NCBI GenBank assembly: GCA_022822625.1
Contig: JAJEAV010000026.1
Location: 1 to 64,000, forward strand
Origin: Gammaproteobacteria bacterium
Lineage (GTDB): Bacteria; Pseudomonadota; Gammaproteobacteria; Arenicellales; Poriferihabitantaceae
Length of the DNA stretch: 64,000 bases
Reading direction: 5' to 3'
Part shown: positions 49,951-60,171 of the stretch, piece after piece
Numbering within the stretch: the stretch's first letter is position 1
Layout of the letters: each line of letters opens with the position of its first letter
Translations under genes and position numbers: made by a program
The notes under the pieces: model-generated
The model's input: only the letters and a program-made list of their open reading frames with translations
Database searches by the model: none
Told to the model about the DNA's origin: nothing

Positions 49951-52347
49951 GTGCAACATATAATGCAAGCCAATGCAATATGGATTGTGCCGGCCGTCAT
50001 CAGTTCAATGAATTCAATATTTTTTCGTGGGATATTTATGGCGGCCATATCATTGGCCTGTATTCCAGCATTGCCATCGGACTTGAACATAGCACTTCCA
50101 GATGGTAGCTCCCATGGGGGACCATGGTCCTGCGATTTGCAAACGGCGGGCTTTAGTCCAGCCGTTTTACAAGACCTTGAAAGAATTTCCTTTGCACGTC
50201 GTTCAGTCGATCAATTTCACGGAAATGGGTCGGTTTCCATTGAGGCTGACAACATTCGATCTGACGGCAAGGGTAACTGGTTGATGATTGGTAATGTACA
50301 TGCCAGAAATGCACAAGATGGCGTCTTTGCTGACCGAGCCGAATTTAATGAAGTCACACGCATTGCCCGGTTTTTTGGCAATGTACTGTTCTACACCAAG
50401 GATGGTCATCCCCTGTCTGCCGAAAACATGCAGATTGATATTGACATGTTCAAGGGCGCAATGACGGATAATGCCCAGATTCACATTGTCGAGAAGACGC
50501 CATCAATCCCGAAGCAGGACCATTCAATTTCAGGATTCAGCAGTTCGTTGCTTTCCAGCAACCAGGATGATCAATCACGCCGGAGTCAATCGAACAGCAA
50601 TTACCGGTTTTCGGCAAAGGCAGTCGCAGATACCATTGAAGTCAATGGCGAGAACCATCATGTCATCCATAATGCAACTATGACCACATGTCCTGGTGAG
50701 AATCCCGATGTGGAGTTCACGGCAAGTGAAGTAAGGCTTGATCATGAGCGCGGACAGGGCAGGGCAGAGAACCTGGTTGTCCGGTTCAGGAATGTGCCCA
50801 TTTTCTTTTTCCCGAAAGTGTTCTTCCCGATAACCAACGAACGGATGACCGGGTTTTTGTTTCCCCGAGCGGGGTACCAGGGACGATCCGGTCTTATTCT
50901 GTCTTTCCCGTATTATCTGAATCTACACCCTCAGTACGACATGACAGTCACACCGAGCGTCATCAGTAAACGTGGACTGCAAATACATGGCGAAACCCGT
51001 TATGTCACCAAAAATTCCAAAGGGGTTTTTCTGGGCGAGATCCTGCCTGATGATGATATTTACAAGGACGATCGTTATGCACTTTCATATCGTCACCAGC
51101 AATCGTATTCTGACAGCGTCAGGTTGGCAGTTGATTTGGAGAAGGTTTCCGATTCGGAATATCGATCCGATTTTGCTGACAATATTGATTCAAGGGCTTC
51201 GGTTTTTTTGAGGCAAAGAGTCAGCCTTGCTTTCAATAATCAATATATACGGGTGAACACCAGAGCGATGCGGCATGAAGTTATCAGTAGTCATTTCCGG
51301 GAGAGTGCCCAGCCATATGACTTGCTTCCCGAATTCCGGCTACAGCTCCAAAACCAGGATATTTCGATTTTCGAGTTCGGTGCCAGGACAGAATTGACGC
51401 GCTATCGTCATGCAGTAAACTCAATCGATGGGTCCCGCTTCCGATTCATTCCGCATTTATCTCTGCCGATCAGGAAGGTCTACGGATTCCTGGAGCCAAA
51501 ATTCGCACTGCACTCGATACGTTACGAGTTAAGAGACACAAATAGGGACAGGTATCGGGTCCATGAAAGCATCCCGGTCTGGAGTATCGACTCTGGGCTA
51601 TATTTTGAAAGGAATATCACTCTTGGCGGGAAAGAGCATTTGCAAACCCTTGAACCCCGATTGTTTTACCTGAATATTCCTGCAATAGACAAACAAGATG
51701 AGTTTCCGAAATTTGATAGTGGTATTGGCAATGGCAATACCTTCCATCACTACTTCAGGGAAAACCGGTTTTTTGGAGGTGACAGGGTAGGGGATACTCG
51801 TCAAGTTACAGCGGGGTTGACGAGCCGTTTCATCGACCAGGGTTCTGGAAGTCAAACAGGGAAAATTAGTGTAGGACAGGTTTACTATTTCAAGGACCGT
51901 AAAATTGGCGAGAGTGCAAAGACGCCGACCGAGAAAAATGATTCTTCAGATTTGCTGTTAGAATTTGATGGTGCCCTGAATAAAAAATGGGGTATTAGTG
52001 GCTTTACTAGCTGGTCTGATAAACTGGGGAAATTCTCATATATTTCATTACTGTCAAGATATGAGGTCAGTAACAGAACCAGTAGTGAAGCAGGTTATAT
52101 TCGGGATTCAGATCAGAGAGAATATCTCAAGCTTGATCATAATTCGAAATTTTCCAGCAATTGGCTGTATCGAATCAGAACGCATTACTCGATTCCTGAT
52201 GATCGACTTCAATTTGCGGAAATCAGCGGCACATACCTGAATTGCTGTTGGTCATTTGGGGTAAATTTTCAACGTTATCAAAACGACAGAAAAATGGATA
52301 ATCGGGTTATGATTTCATTTGGCCTCAAAGGTCTCGGTGGAAATTAG
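49951..52347 (+). CDS. lptD: LPS-assembly protein LptD
   Basis: OstA-like region (GNVHARNAQDGVFADRAEFNEVTRIARFFGNVLFY), RFRNVPIFFFPKVFFPITNERMTGFLFPRAGY, C-terminal YLNCCWSFGVNFQRY; followed by surA. Confidence 0.93.
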   Translation: MQHIMQANAIWIVPAVISSMNSIFFRGIFMAAISLACIPALPSDLNIALPDGSSHGGPWSCDLQTAGFSPAVLQDLERISFARRSVDQFHGNGSVSIEADNIRSDGKGNWLMIGNVHARNAQDGVFADRAEFNEVTRIARFFGNVLFYTKDGHPLSAENMQIDIDMFKGAMTDNAQIHIVEKTPSIPKQDHSISGFSSSLLSSNQDDQSRRSQSNSNYRFSAKAVADTIEVNGENHHVIHNATMTTCPGENPDVEFTASEVRLDHERGQGRAENLVVRFRNVPIFFFPKVFFPITNERMTGFLFPRAGYQGRSGLILSFPYYLNLHPQYDMTVTPSVISKRGLQIHGETRYVTKNSKGVFLGEILPDDDIYKDDRYALSYRHQQSYSDSVRLAVDLEKVSDSEYRSDFADNIDSRASVFLRQRVSLAFNNQYIRVNTRAMRHEVISSHFRESAQPYDLLPEFRLQLQNQDISIFEFGARTELTRYRHAVNSIDGSRFRFIPHLSLPIRKVYGFLEPKFALHSIRYELRDTNRDRYRVHESIPVWSIDSGLYFERNITLGGKEHLQTLEPRLFYLNIPAIDKQDEFPKFDSGIGNGNTFHHYFRENRFFGGDRVGDTRQVTAGLTSRFIDQGSGSQTGKISVGQVYYFKDRKIGESAKTPTEKNDSSDLLLEFDGALNKKWGISGFTSWSDKLGKFSYISLLSRYEVSNRTSSEAGYIRDSDQREYLKLDHNSKFSSNWLYRIRTHYSIPDDRLQFAEISGTYLNCCWSFGVNFQRYQNDRKMDNRVMISFGLKGLGGN

Positions 52348-52380
52348 GGTGGAAACCAAAAAAACGGAATATACGGTCAT

Positions 52381-53658
52381 ATGCGAAAACTAGTTGTCTG
52401 CATAATCTGTATTCTCAGCAGTTGCTGGATTACGGTTACTGCATTGAGTTCCAGTCTGGACAGAGTGATTGCCATCGTCAATGACGACGCAATTACGTTC
52501 TCGGATTATGTATCCTATTTCAATCTTAAACAGCTTGAAACTGGCGAGACAGTCATTTCAGGAGGACAACTTCCCATGATTGACGAGAACCAACTCGAAT
52601 CACTCGTTGATCAAAAGCTTCAGATTCAGGAGGCTTTGCGAAGGGGACTTAGCGTGTCTGAAAGCGAGTTGGAAATTGCGATAGGAAACATAAGTCGACA
52701 AAACGAGGTTACTGAGGAGCAGTTGCTGAAAAGATTGACCGAGAACAACATAACGGAAGCAGAATTCAGGCGATCAATGAGCGAGCAAATTCTTATCCAG
52801 AAGGTTGTAAACGGTCAGGTTGCCCGATTCGTTCGGGTTAATGACCAGGAAATAGATCAGCTTGTAAAATCCTACCCTGACTTATTTGAAGTGAATGCGT
52901 CCTATGAATTATCCCACTTGCGGATTGCCATTGGGGATTTGGATGCCGAGCAGACCAGTGTCCGGCGAGAATACCTTGATTTGGTCAGGGACAGGATATT
53001 GGCGGGACAGAAACTGGAGGATGCAATGTCTACGCTGAACCTTGATGATCTGGACTTTGATTATCTGGGGTGGAGGAACCAGTCCCTGATTCCGGATCAG
53101 ATTGTTGCTGAAATAGTAAGGGCTGGGGCTGAACCCGTCACCAGTGTTATGGAGATATCGAATACCCTGCATTTGTTCCTGATTCACGCAAGAAGGGGCC
53201 ATGAAATAGTCGTGACCCAAAAGCAAATACGGCAGATTCTGATTGATCCGAATCGAAAGTCCATCACCAAAGCCGAGGCACTGGAGCTTGCCCGGGAAAT
53301 TCGTTCAAAAATTCAGTCCGGAGAAGATTTTGCTGGCCTCGCACGGAAGTTTTCGGATGACCTTAATTCTTCAGCCAATGGAGGGGATGTAGGCTGGGTA
53401 AATCCAGACGACTTGGGATCTGAGCTTGCACAGGTTGTATCAAACCTGGGGGTTAATGAACTGAGTGAGCCGGTTTCTACCTTATTTGGGTATTTTCTGG
53501 TGGAAGTACTGGAAACAAGGGATCAGAATATACTTCAAGATGTCATTCGATCTCGGGCACGTGATATGATATTCGAGAGGAAAGTCAATTCACGGTTTAA
53601 TTCGTGGATATCCAGAATCAGGGGTGAATCCTATATTGAGTTTGTAGGGGTGAACTGA
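52381..53658 (+). CDS. surA: Periplasmic chaperone / peptidyl-prolyl isomerase SurA
   Basis: LDRVIAIVNDDAITFSDY; parvulin domain REIRSKIQSGEDFAGLARKFSDDLNSSANGGDVGWVNPDDL. Confidence 0.95.
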   Translation: MRKLVVCIICILSSCWITVTALSSSLDRVIAIVNDDAITFSDYVSYFNLKQLETGETVISGGQLPMIDENQLESLVDQKLQIQEALRRGLSVSESELEIAIGNISRQNEVTEEQLLKRLTENNITEAEFRRSMSEQILIQKVVNGQVARFVRVNDQEIDQLVKSYPDLFEVNASYELSHLRIAIGDLDAEQTSVRREYLDLVRDRILAGQKLEDAMSTLNLDDLDFDYLGWRNQSLIPDQIVAEIVRAGAEPVTSVMEISNTLHLFLIHARRGHEIVVTQKQIRQILIDPNRKSITKAEALELAREIRSKIQSGEDFAGLARKFSDDLNSSANGGDVGWVNPDDLGSELAQVVSNLGVNELSEPVSTLFGYFLVEVLETRDQNILQDVIRSRARDMIFERKVNSRFNSWISRIRGESYIEFVGVN

Positions 53659-53939
53659 TGTCTATTCAGGATAGAATTTCCAGAATAGCACGTGGCATTG
53701 AAGAATCTCTGCCGACAGGACTGGCAAAAGATTTCAAGTCAAATATTGAGGCAGTAGTTCGCAGTAATCTGGAGGGGCTGGATTTGGTCACGGTAGAGCA
53801 GCTTACGGTACAAAAACGAATCCTGGAACGTGCAGTCAAACGAATTGATGAGCTCGAGGGGCGAATTGCAGAGCTGGAATCTGGGGTTTGCTCAAATGAT
53901 TCCATGAGTGGATCGAACAAGTCATCCGGAGCGAGTTGA
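53658..53939 (+). CDS. ubiK: Ubiquinone biosynthesis accessory factor UbiK (YqiC/BMFP family)
   Basis: 93 aa; DFKSNIEAVVRSNLEGLDLVTVEQLTVQKRILERAVKRIDELEGRIAELE. Confidence 0.88.
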   Translation: MSIQDRISRIARGIEESLPTGLAKDFKSNIEAVVRSNLEGLDLVTVEQLTVQKRILERAVKRIDELEGRIAELESGVCSNDSMSGSNKSSGAS

Positions 53940-53961
53940 ATTTCGATCAAATGTTACTATC

Positions 53962-54423
53962 TCAATAGATGCCGGCTTCGAGCCCGGCCGACATGATGGT
54001 CCCAAGTTCAGTACATTGGCTAACAAACTCATCACGAAAATCCCCCTTAAGTACAAGAGGGGGTTGAATAAGCTTCCATTTGAGTCCCGACAAGATTCGT
54101 TCAACACTGGTTTTTGCACCTTGACCGTCCAGTCCTCCCTTTATATAGAGAGCAACCGGCTTACTTTCGGTTTCAGTGAGACATGGATAATAGATTCTTT
54201 CAAGAAAATCCTTGATTGCTCCGCTCATGTATCCAAAATTCTCGGTAGTTCCGATAATCACACCATCACACCATAGAACATCGTGATGATCTGCATGCCA
54301 TGGTTCCCTGCATCGGGTTTCGATATTTTCAAGACTTTCGTGCTGACAACCTTCGTGGACCGCCTGTTGCAGGCGGCGCGTATTCGGGGAAGGGCAGTTT
54401 GCAACAATCAGTACCTTGGGCAT
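53962..54423 (-). CDS. Flavodoxin-like / NAD(P)H-dependent oxidoreductase family protein
   Basis: VLIVANCPSPNTRRLQQAVHEGC; DGVIIGTTENFGYMSGAIKDFLERIYYP. Confidence 0.82.
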   Translation of the reverse strand: MPKVLIVANCPSPNTRRLQQAVHEGCQHESLENIETRCREPWHADHHDVLWCDGVIIGTTENFGYMSGAIKDFLERIYYPCLTETESKPVALYIKGGLDGQGAKTSVERILSGLKWKLIQPPLVLKGDFRDEFVSQCTELGTIMSAGLEAGIY

Positions 54424-54717
54424 GACAGATTTTGACAGGTAGGGAAAAGGCCAGCAGGACCGTGAACGATATCAGGCGGATAAGTTTTATTGCTCAATGA
54501 ATCACCGGCATCGCCAGTAAACAGATGGTCAGCATGGTAATTTACCATGACTTCAGGTCAGTAATCCGACAGAATCAGGAAAACCGAGACAATCTTATCG
54601 ATACATTTTCTTTTTAATAGTAAAAAATTAACAATAAGATAAAACATATTTTTAATAAAGTATATTATATATAAATTAATATTTATAAAGGGCGTTGATC
54701 CGGTTCCTTGATGTTGA

Positions 54718-55731
54718 TTGACACGGATGCAAACTATCGGACAACTTGTTTTACGTAATAAAGGATTATTCTTTCCCGACTCCATTCAATTGAAACCAAA
54801 GACAGGCAGAATATGGGTGGTATTGGCCGCTATTATTGCCAATGCCCTGATTGCTGTAACGAAGGCGGTCGCCTCGGCAGTAACTGGCAGTGCTGCCATG
54901 CTCAGCGAGGCCGTACACTCCATTGTTGACACCAGCAATCAGATTTTGGTGCTCTGGGGTCTCAAGCGGTCTTCGCGTCCAGCTGATGACAAGCACCCGT
55001 TTGGGTATGGCATGGAGCTGTATTTCTGGACCTTTGTAGTGGCAATTTTGATATTTGCGATTGGCGCAGGTGTTTCATTGTATGCGGGAATCAGTAAGAT
55101 CAGGGATCCGCATGAGCTTTCCGACTTGCATATTAACTACTTTGTGTTGGGTTTTGCGCTGATTTTCGAGGCGAGTGCCTGGACTGTGGCTTTCCGGGAG
55201 TTTCGAAAAAAAAAGGGGAACATGGGCTATTTCAAGGCTTTCAAGTCAAGCAAGGACCCAGCGGTATTCACTGTCCTGTTTGAAGACAGCGCGGCGATTC
55301 TGGGGCTTGCTGCGGCGTTTATTGGGCTGTTGCTCACTCAATTGACCGGAAACCCCATTTATGATGCCGCTGCATCAATTGCAATCGCAATAATCCTAGG
55401 TTGTGCCGCTGCATTGCTTGCATTTGAAACAAAGGGGTTGCTGATCGGAGAATCTGCGAGTTCCGAAGTCATCGCTGGCATACGAAAGCTGGTACTCAGA
55501 GAATCCAACATTCTCACAATCAATGAAATCTTGACCATGCATCTAGGGCCGGAAGATATTCTTCTCAACATCAGCATTGACTTTCATGACACGATCAGTG
55601 CAGGCGCTGTAGAGAGAACCATATCGAGACTGGAGAACCAGATAAAGGAAGAGTATCCCGAAGTTGCCAGGATTTTCATCGAGGCCCAGAACTGGCGAGC
55701 GCACGAAGAGAGTGCAAACGGCATAGAATGA
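54718..55731 (+). CDS. Cation diffusion facilitator family transporter
   Basis: VTGSAAMLSEAVHSIVDTSNQILVLWGLKRSSRPADDKHPFGYGMELYFWTFVVA. TTG or ATG 54727 start. Confidence 0.92.
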   Translation: MTRMQTIGQLVLRNKGLFFPDSIQLKPKTGRIWVVLAAIIANALIAVTKAVASAVTGSAAMLSEAVHSIVDTSNQILVLWGLKRSSRPADDKHPFGYGMELYFWTFVVAILIFAIGAGVSLYAGISKIRDPHELSDLHINYFVLGFALIFEASAWTVAFREFRKKKGNMGYFKAFKSSKDPAVFTVLFEDSAAILGLAAAFIGLLLTQLTGNPIYDAAASIAIAIILGCAAALLAFETKGLLIGESASSEVIAGIRKLVLRESNILTINEILTMHLGPEDILLNISIDFHDTISAGAVERTISRLENQIKEEYPEVARIFIEAQNWRAHEESANGIE

Positions 55732-55752
55732 CCGGCAAGCCTGCATCAGCCA

Positions 55753-55784
55753 TTACTTCGCATAATGTATATTATGTAAAGTAA
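55753..55784. repeat. 14-bp imperfect inverted repeat between the CDF gene and phaE
   Basis: TTACTTCGCATAAT-GTAT-ATTATGTAAAGTAA; arms match at 12 of 14 positions. Confidence 0.6.
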
Positions 55785-56042
55785 TAAAATCATGTGGCCA
55801 TGCTACGGTCTTTTTGATCAGGCATGGTCTGACGGCTACTCCTGTTCTCTCCCGTTTCTTGCGCTTGGAGAACGTATTTTGCGGTGCATTCCATGACAGG
55901 GTGATATGACTTTTGTCATGTAAAGGGTCCTTCAATAACTTCAGGTTGACAGAGAGATAGTGAAATACAAATTTAATCTGCCACAATCTGATTCGTGAAT
56001 ATAATGAAAATTCTGGCATCAAGTCTCTAGCACTGCTTCGCA

Positions 56043-56555
56043 TTGTTCAGTCCAATGAATTCATCTCATACCGATCCGCTGAATAAGTATCTGTATTCCA
56101 GTGCTTTTTATATTCAATCTGCGAATTGTTATCGCCTCATATTGGAGTGGATTGCCAGTGCAGACCCAGAGCAGCGAGATGCCCTTCTTGGTATGATTCA
56201 ACATTCATGGCTTCAGACAACCATAAATGCCTACTCTTCTACCCTGTCACGGATGGGCTTGACCAATACCACTACAATGCAGGGCAACGATTTGATTAAT
56301 TTGGTCAGATTGACACAGATACTGAACCGTATCGCACCACAAATCATTGATGAAGTCGTTGATCGAGTATCCAAACACGTTGATGATACTTTGATGTTCC
56401 AGGACTTTTTTGATATCTGGATCAAGACCTGCATCAAGGCTCATGTCGAGCTGATCAATTCCGAGGAATTTGTTGACTGTATTTCAGACCTCATCAATCT
56501 ATCAATAAAGACATCCGTCGAAACTATGAAGGTCGCGGAATCCAAGAATGGATGA
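56043..56555 (+). CDS. phaE: Short PhaE-like subunit of class III poly(3-hydroxyalkanoate) synthase
   Basis: 170 aa; C-terminal FFDIWIKTCIKAHVELINSEEFVDCISDLINLSIK resembles the PhaE C-terminus; overlaps class III phaC. ATG 56055 is an alternative start. Confidence 0.7.
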   Translation: MFSPMNSSHTDPLNKYLYSSAFYIQSANCYRLILEWIASADPEQRDALLGMIQHSWLQTTINAYSSTLSRMGLTNTTTMQGNDLINLVRLTQILNRIAPQIIDEVVDRVSKHVDDTLMFQDFFDIWIKTCIKAHVELINSEEFVDCISDLINLSIKTSVETMKVAESKNG

Positions 56556-57606
56556 AGATGCTGACAAGTCAAATATCGAAGCAGAAATCGATGCTTTCAG
56601 GGAAAAGTACAAACTGCTTGTCGAAAATTTTCAGAACCTGAAAACCGGCCAGGGCTGGCATACCCCCAATAATGTCTCTTTTGCCCATGAAGGTATGCTG
56701 GTTCGTGAATTTCATGGTCCGTCCGGCAATCGACCTAATCCAGTCCTGATTGTATATTCCCACGTTAATCTACCTTATATAACTGATTTGACCTCACAAC
56801 ATTCTCTTGTTTGCCGATTAATCGAATCTGGGCACAAGGTCTTTTTGATCGAATGGAGTGAGGTGAATAGCGAGGCGAGAACCCGAGATTTATCTGTCTA
56901 TCTCCATGATTACCTGGATAAGTCGATTGACTTCATTCTTGGAAAATATGGGGTAGAGAAACTGGACCTGATTGGAATTTGCCAGGGCGGTACTTTTTGC
57001 TTGTGTTATGCAAGTATTCACCCTGAAAAAATACGCAGTCTGGTGACTATGGTCACACCGGTCGATTTCCAGGCTGGCGAGAGCATAATCTGGAAATGGG
57101 CAAGAAAGATTGATTTCCCGCAACTGGAAAAAATACCGGTAAACATACCGGGTAGCATGATCACCCTATTTTTTCAATCGCTCCGTCCTTTTGATGAGGT
57201 GATGAGAAGTATTCAGGTCATTCAGAATCCCGAATCACTGAAAAACCTGAACTTGACTGCATTGATTGATCAGTGGGTCTTTGAGTGTCCAGACCAGCCG
57301 GGCATGGCGTTTGCCCAGTTCATGCACCAGTTCTATCAGAAAAACAAGCTGGTTCGCGGTGAGTTCAAGATTGGCGAGCATCTCATTAATCTGGGCAATA
57401 TTGATTGTCCGGTATTGAATCTATACGCAACATCCGATCATTTGGTACCTCCGGAATCCGCCAGTGTGTTGAAGAGGTACATTCACCGGAAAAGATATAG
57501 TGAAATGACATACGATGGAGGCCATATCGGACTAATGGTTGGTACCAAAGCTCACCAGACCATACTTCCCCAAATGGCAGAATGGCTGGTGAATGCCCAT
57601 AAGTAA
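56548..57606 (+). CDS. phaC: Class III poly(3-hydroxyalkanoate) synthase PhaC
   Basis: 352 aa; lipase-like box GICQGG; YATSDHLVPPESA; YDGGHIGLMVG. Confidence 0.92.
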   Translation: MDEDADKSNIEAEIDAFREKYKLLVENFQNLKTGQGWHTPNNVSFAHEGMLVREFHGPSGNRPNPVLIVYSHVNLPYITDLTSQHSLVCRLIESGHKVFLIEWSEVNSEARTRDLSVYLHDYLDKSIDFILGKYGVEKLDLIGICQGGTFCLCYASIHPEKIRSLVTMVTPVDFQAGESIIWKWARKIDFPQLEKIPVNIPGSMITLFFQSLRPFDEVMRSIQVIQNPESLKNLNLTALIDQWVFECPDQPGMAFAQFMHQFYQKNKLVRGEFKIGEHLINLGNIDCPVLNLYATSDHLVPPESASVLKRYIHRKRYSEMTYDGGHIGLMVGTKAHQTILPQMAEWLVNAHK

Positions 57607-57648
57607 TGAGCAGTACCTACTTCTACCATGACCGCCCTACCCCCTTGA

Positions 57649-58371
57649 TCAGTACATATGCTGACCTCCATTGATATCAATGGTCGAACCAGTAATAAAC
57701 CCTGCATCATCGCTGACCAGAAACAGCACCCCACGCGCAATGTCTTCCGGATTACCCAATCGACCAACTGGAATGGTAGAAATGATTTTTTCCAGTACTT
57801 TTTCAGGGACCGCGCGCACCATATCCGTTAATACATAACCGGGAGCGATAGCGTTGACGGTAATCCCCACCTTGGCACCTTCCTGTGCCAGGGCCTTTGT
57901 GAATCCGTGGATACCCGACTTCGCTGCAGCGTAGTTTACCTGCCCATATTGTCCGGCCTGACCGTTTATGGAACCAATGTTCACAATTCGGCCAAACTGT
58001 CGTTCCCGCATTCCTTCAATAACAGACCGACTCATATTGAAACAGGATGACAGATTGGTCTTGATGACATCGTTCCACTGGTCATAATCCATTCTGTGCA
58101 TGGTTCCGTCACGAGTAATGCCGGCATTGTTGACCAAAATGGATACTGGCCCTAGATCTTCTTCTATCTGTTTGACTGCTGCCTGACAGGCATCGAAGTC
58201 CGAGACATCAAACCTATAGGTTGAAATGCCTGTACTGTCAGAAAATTTCCTTGCTGACTCATCATTGCCGACATAGGTAGCTGCGACTGCATGTCCAGCT
58301 TCCTTGAGAGCTACGCTAATCGCTTCTCCAATACCTCGAATTCCCCCTGTTACAATTGCTACTGTACTCAC
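57649..58371 (-). CDS. phaB: Acetoacetyl-CoA reductase PhaB
   Basis: VAIVTGGIRGIGEAISVALKEAGHAV; ILVNNAGITRDGTMHRMDYDQWNDVIKTNLSSCFNMSR; GSINGQAGQYGQVNYAAAKSGIHGFTKALAQEGA. Confidence 0.95.
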   Translation of the reverse strand: MSTVAIVTGGIRGIGEAISVALKEAGHAVAATYVGNDESARKFSDSTGISTYRFDVSDFDACQAAVKQIEEDLGPVSILVNNAGITRDGTMHRMDYDQWNDVIKTNLSSCFNMSRSVIEGMRERQFGRIVNIGSINGQAGQYGQVNYAAAKSGIHGFTKALAQEGAKVGITVNAIAPGYVLTDMVRAVPEKVLEKIISTIPVGRLGNPEDIARGVLFLVSDDAGFITGSTIDINGGQHMY

Positions 58372-58401
58372 TATCTAGTCCTCACTATTGTTCATTGCTT
58401 C

Positions 58402-60171
58402 TTAATCTGGTTCCTGATCGATTCGAACCCGAACGTAAGTGCCGGGCGCATCTTCAATAATATCAAGCTTACCGTCTCCCGGAACTCTGCAAGGTACTTT
58501 TTCCCCGCACTTCCCAGAAATCCAGTCCTGCCATTCAGGCCACCAGGAACCTTCATTCACCTTGGCGTTTCCAACCCATTTCTCCAGATCAGCGGGAGGA
58601 TTATCGGTTGTGCGATAATTGTGTTTGCCGGCGGCGGGCGGGTTAATGATTCCAGCAATATGACCGGACCCACTCAGAATGAATTTGACTGGTCCGGAGA
58701 CTAGTTGGGTACCTGCATAAGTAGATTCCCAGGGAGCAATATGGTCTTCGACAGCCGATACAAAACAACTCGGAATATCAATTCTTGACAGATCGATGCC
58801 TATGCCATCAATGCTGACTCCATCTGGCTCCTTCAGCTTGTTGTCGACATAAAAATTCTTGATATACCAAGTGTGCATGCCTGCCGGCATTCTGGTTGAA
58901 TCCGAATTCCAGTAAAGCAGGTCAAATGCCTTGGGGCTCTTACCCAGCAAATAGTTGTTCACGTAAAACGACCAGATGAGGTCATTGGCGCGCAACATAT
59001 TGAAGACGCCAGCCATGTAGTCTCCTTCCAGATACCCCTTTTCGCTCATTTTTTTCTTCAGGCTCTCGAGTTGCTCCTCATCGGTAAAAACTCCAAGTTC
59101 ACCGGGTTCAGAGTAATCCAGCATTGTGGTCAGGAACGTGGATGTATTGATTCCTTCATCTCCTTTTGACCTCAGATAAGCAAGGGCAGTTGCAAGCAAT
59201 GCGCCACCAATACAGTAACCAATGACATTGACCTTGTCTTCGCCGGTGGCCTGCTTCACCGCATCAAGAGCGACTACCAACCCATCAAGGATATAGTGAT
59301 CAAACTGGACATCATGGCAGGTCTCATCAGGATTTACCCAGGACATCACGAATACTGTATGACCTTGGCCAGTCAGCCACTTGATAAAGGAGTTTTCCGG
59401 CTGGAGATCCAGTACATAGTATTTGTTTATCCATGGTGGAACGAGCAGCAAAGGTATGCTGTTAACGGTTTTTGTGCTCGGTTCATATTGCAGCAGCTCG
59501 AACATTCGATTGCGAAAAACTACCTTTCCGGATGAAACAGCGATATTTTTTCCCAGCTCAAAAGCATCTGTATCGGTCATACTGATTTTGAGTGTGCCAT
59601 TACCCTTTCTTAAGTCAGACATCATGTTCTGAAACCCATTGAGTAAGTTTTCACCCTTGGTTTCAACTGCTTTCTCAATAACTTCCGGGTTGGTCAAGGC
59701 AAAGTTGGTTGGAGATAGACTGTCGATGTACTGCTCGGTGAAAAAAGCCATTTTCCTGGCCGTCTGCTCATCAATGCCCTCGGTATTTGAGGCAAGGTCC
59801 CGGAAGCATTTTGAACTGAGCAAATAGGATTGCTTGATCGCATTGAAGATTGGTTGTTCTTCCCAGGCTTGATGGCGAAACCTTCGATCCCCCCTCTCTT
59901 CCTGAATAACCGGTTCTGAATCGATCCCCATCATCTGCATGGCAGTCTGTTGATAGAGTTTCATGGTGTCCTGCCAGTAGTTGATGCCGGTTTCAATCAT
60001 TTTTTCCGGGTTTTTCAGCATTGCGTCATACCATTGCTGCCAGGCTTCAACCAGGTTGAATGGGTCAATATTGGCAATTCCATATTCCGAGGCGGCCTCT
60101 TTCATCAGTTTCTCTAACTGTTCCATTTTCTCTTTGTATTCTTCGCTGGCAATACTGGTCTTGGTATTCAT
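58402..60171 (-). CDS. phaC: Class I poly(3-hydroxyalkanoate) synthase PhaC
   Basis: 589 aa; LLVPPWINKYYVLDLQPENSFIKWLTGQGHTVFVMSWVNPDE; GYCIGG; SAVEDHIAPWESTY; SGSGHIAGIINPP. Confidence 0.96.
   Translation of the reverse strand: MNTKTSIASEEYKEKMEQLEKLMKEAASEYGIANIDPFNLVEAWQQWYDAMLKNPEKMIETGINYWQDTMKLYQQTAMQMMGIDSEPVIQEERGDRRFRHQAWEEQPIFNAIKQSYLLSSKCFRDLASNTEGIDEQTARKMAFFTEQYIDSLSPTNFALTNPEVIEKAVETKGENLLNGFQNMMSDLRKGNGTLKISMTDTDAFELGKNIAVSSGKVVFRNRMFELLQYEPSTKTVNSIPLLLVPPWINKYYVLDLQPENSFIKWLTGQGHTVFVMSWVNPDETCHDVQFDHYILDGLVVALDAVKQATGEDKVNVIGYCIGGALLATALAYLRSKGDEGINTSTFLTTMLDYSEPGELGVFTDEEQLESLKKKMSEKGYLEGDYMAGVFNMLRANDLIWSFYVNNYLLGKSPKAFDLLYWNSDSTRMPAGMHTWYIKNFYVDNKLKEPDGVSIDGIGIDLSRIDIPSCFVSAVEDHIAPWESTYAGTQLVSGPVKFILSGSGHIAGIINPPAAGKHNYRTTDNPPADLEKWVGNAKVNEGSWWPEWQDWISGKCGEKVPCRVPGDGKLDIIEDAPGTYVRVRIDQEPD

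Noticed and set aside
54600-54700. AT-rich tract upstream of the CDF gene as a replication origin or riboswitch
   Set aside because: No DnaA-box clusters or conserved RNA fold recognised; likely just an AT-rich promoter region.
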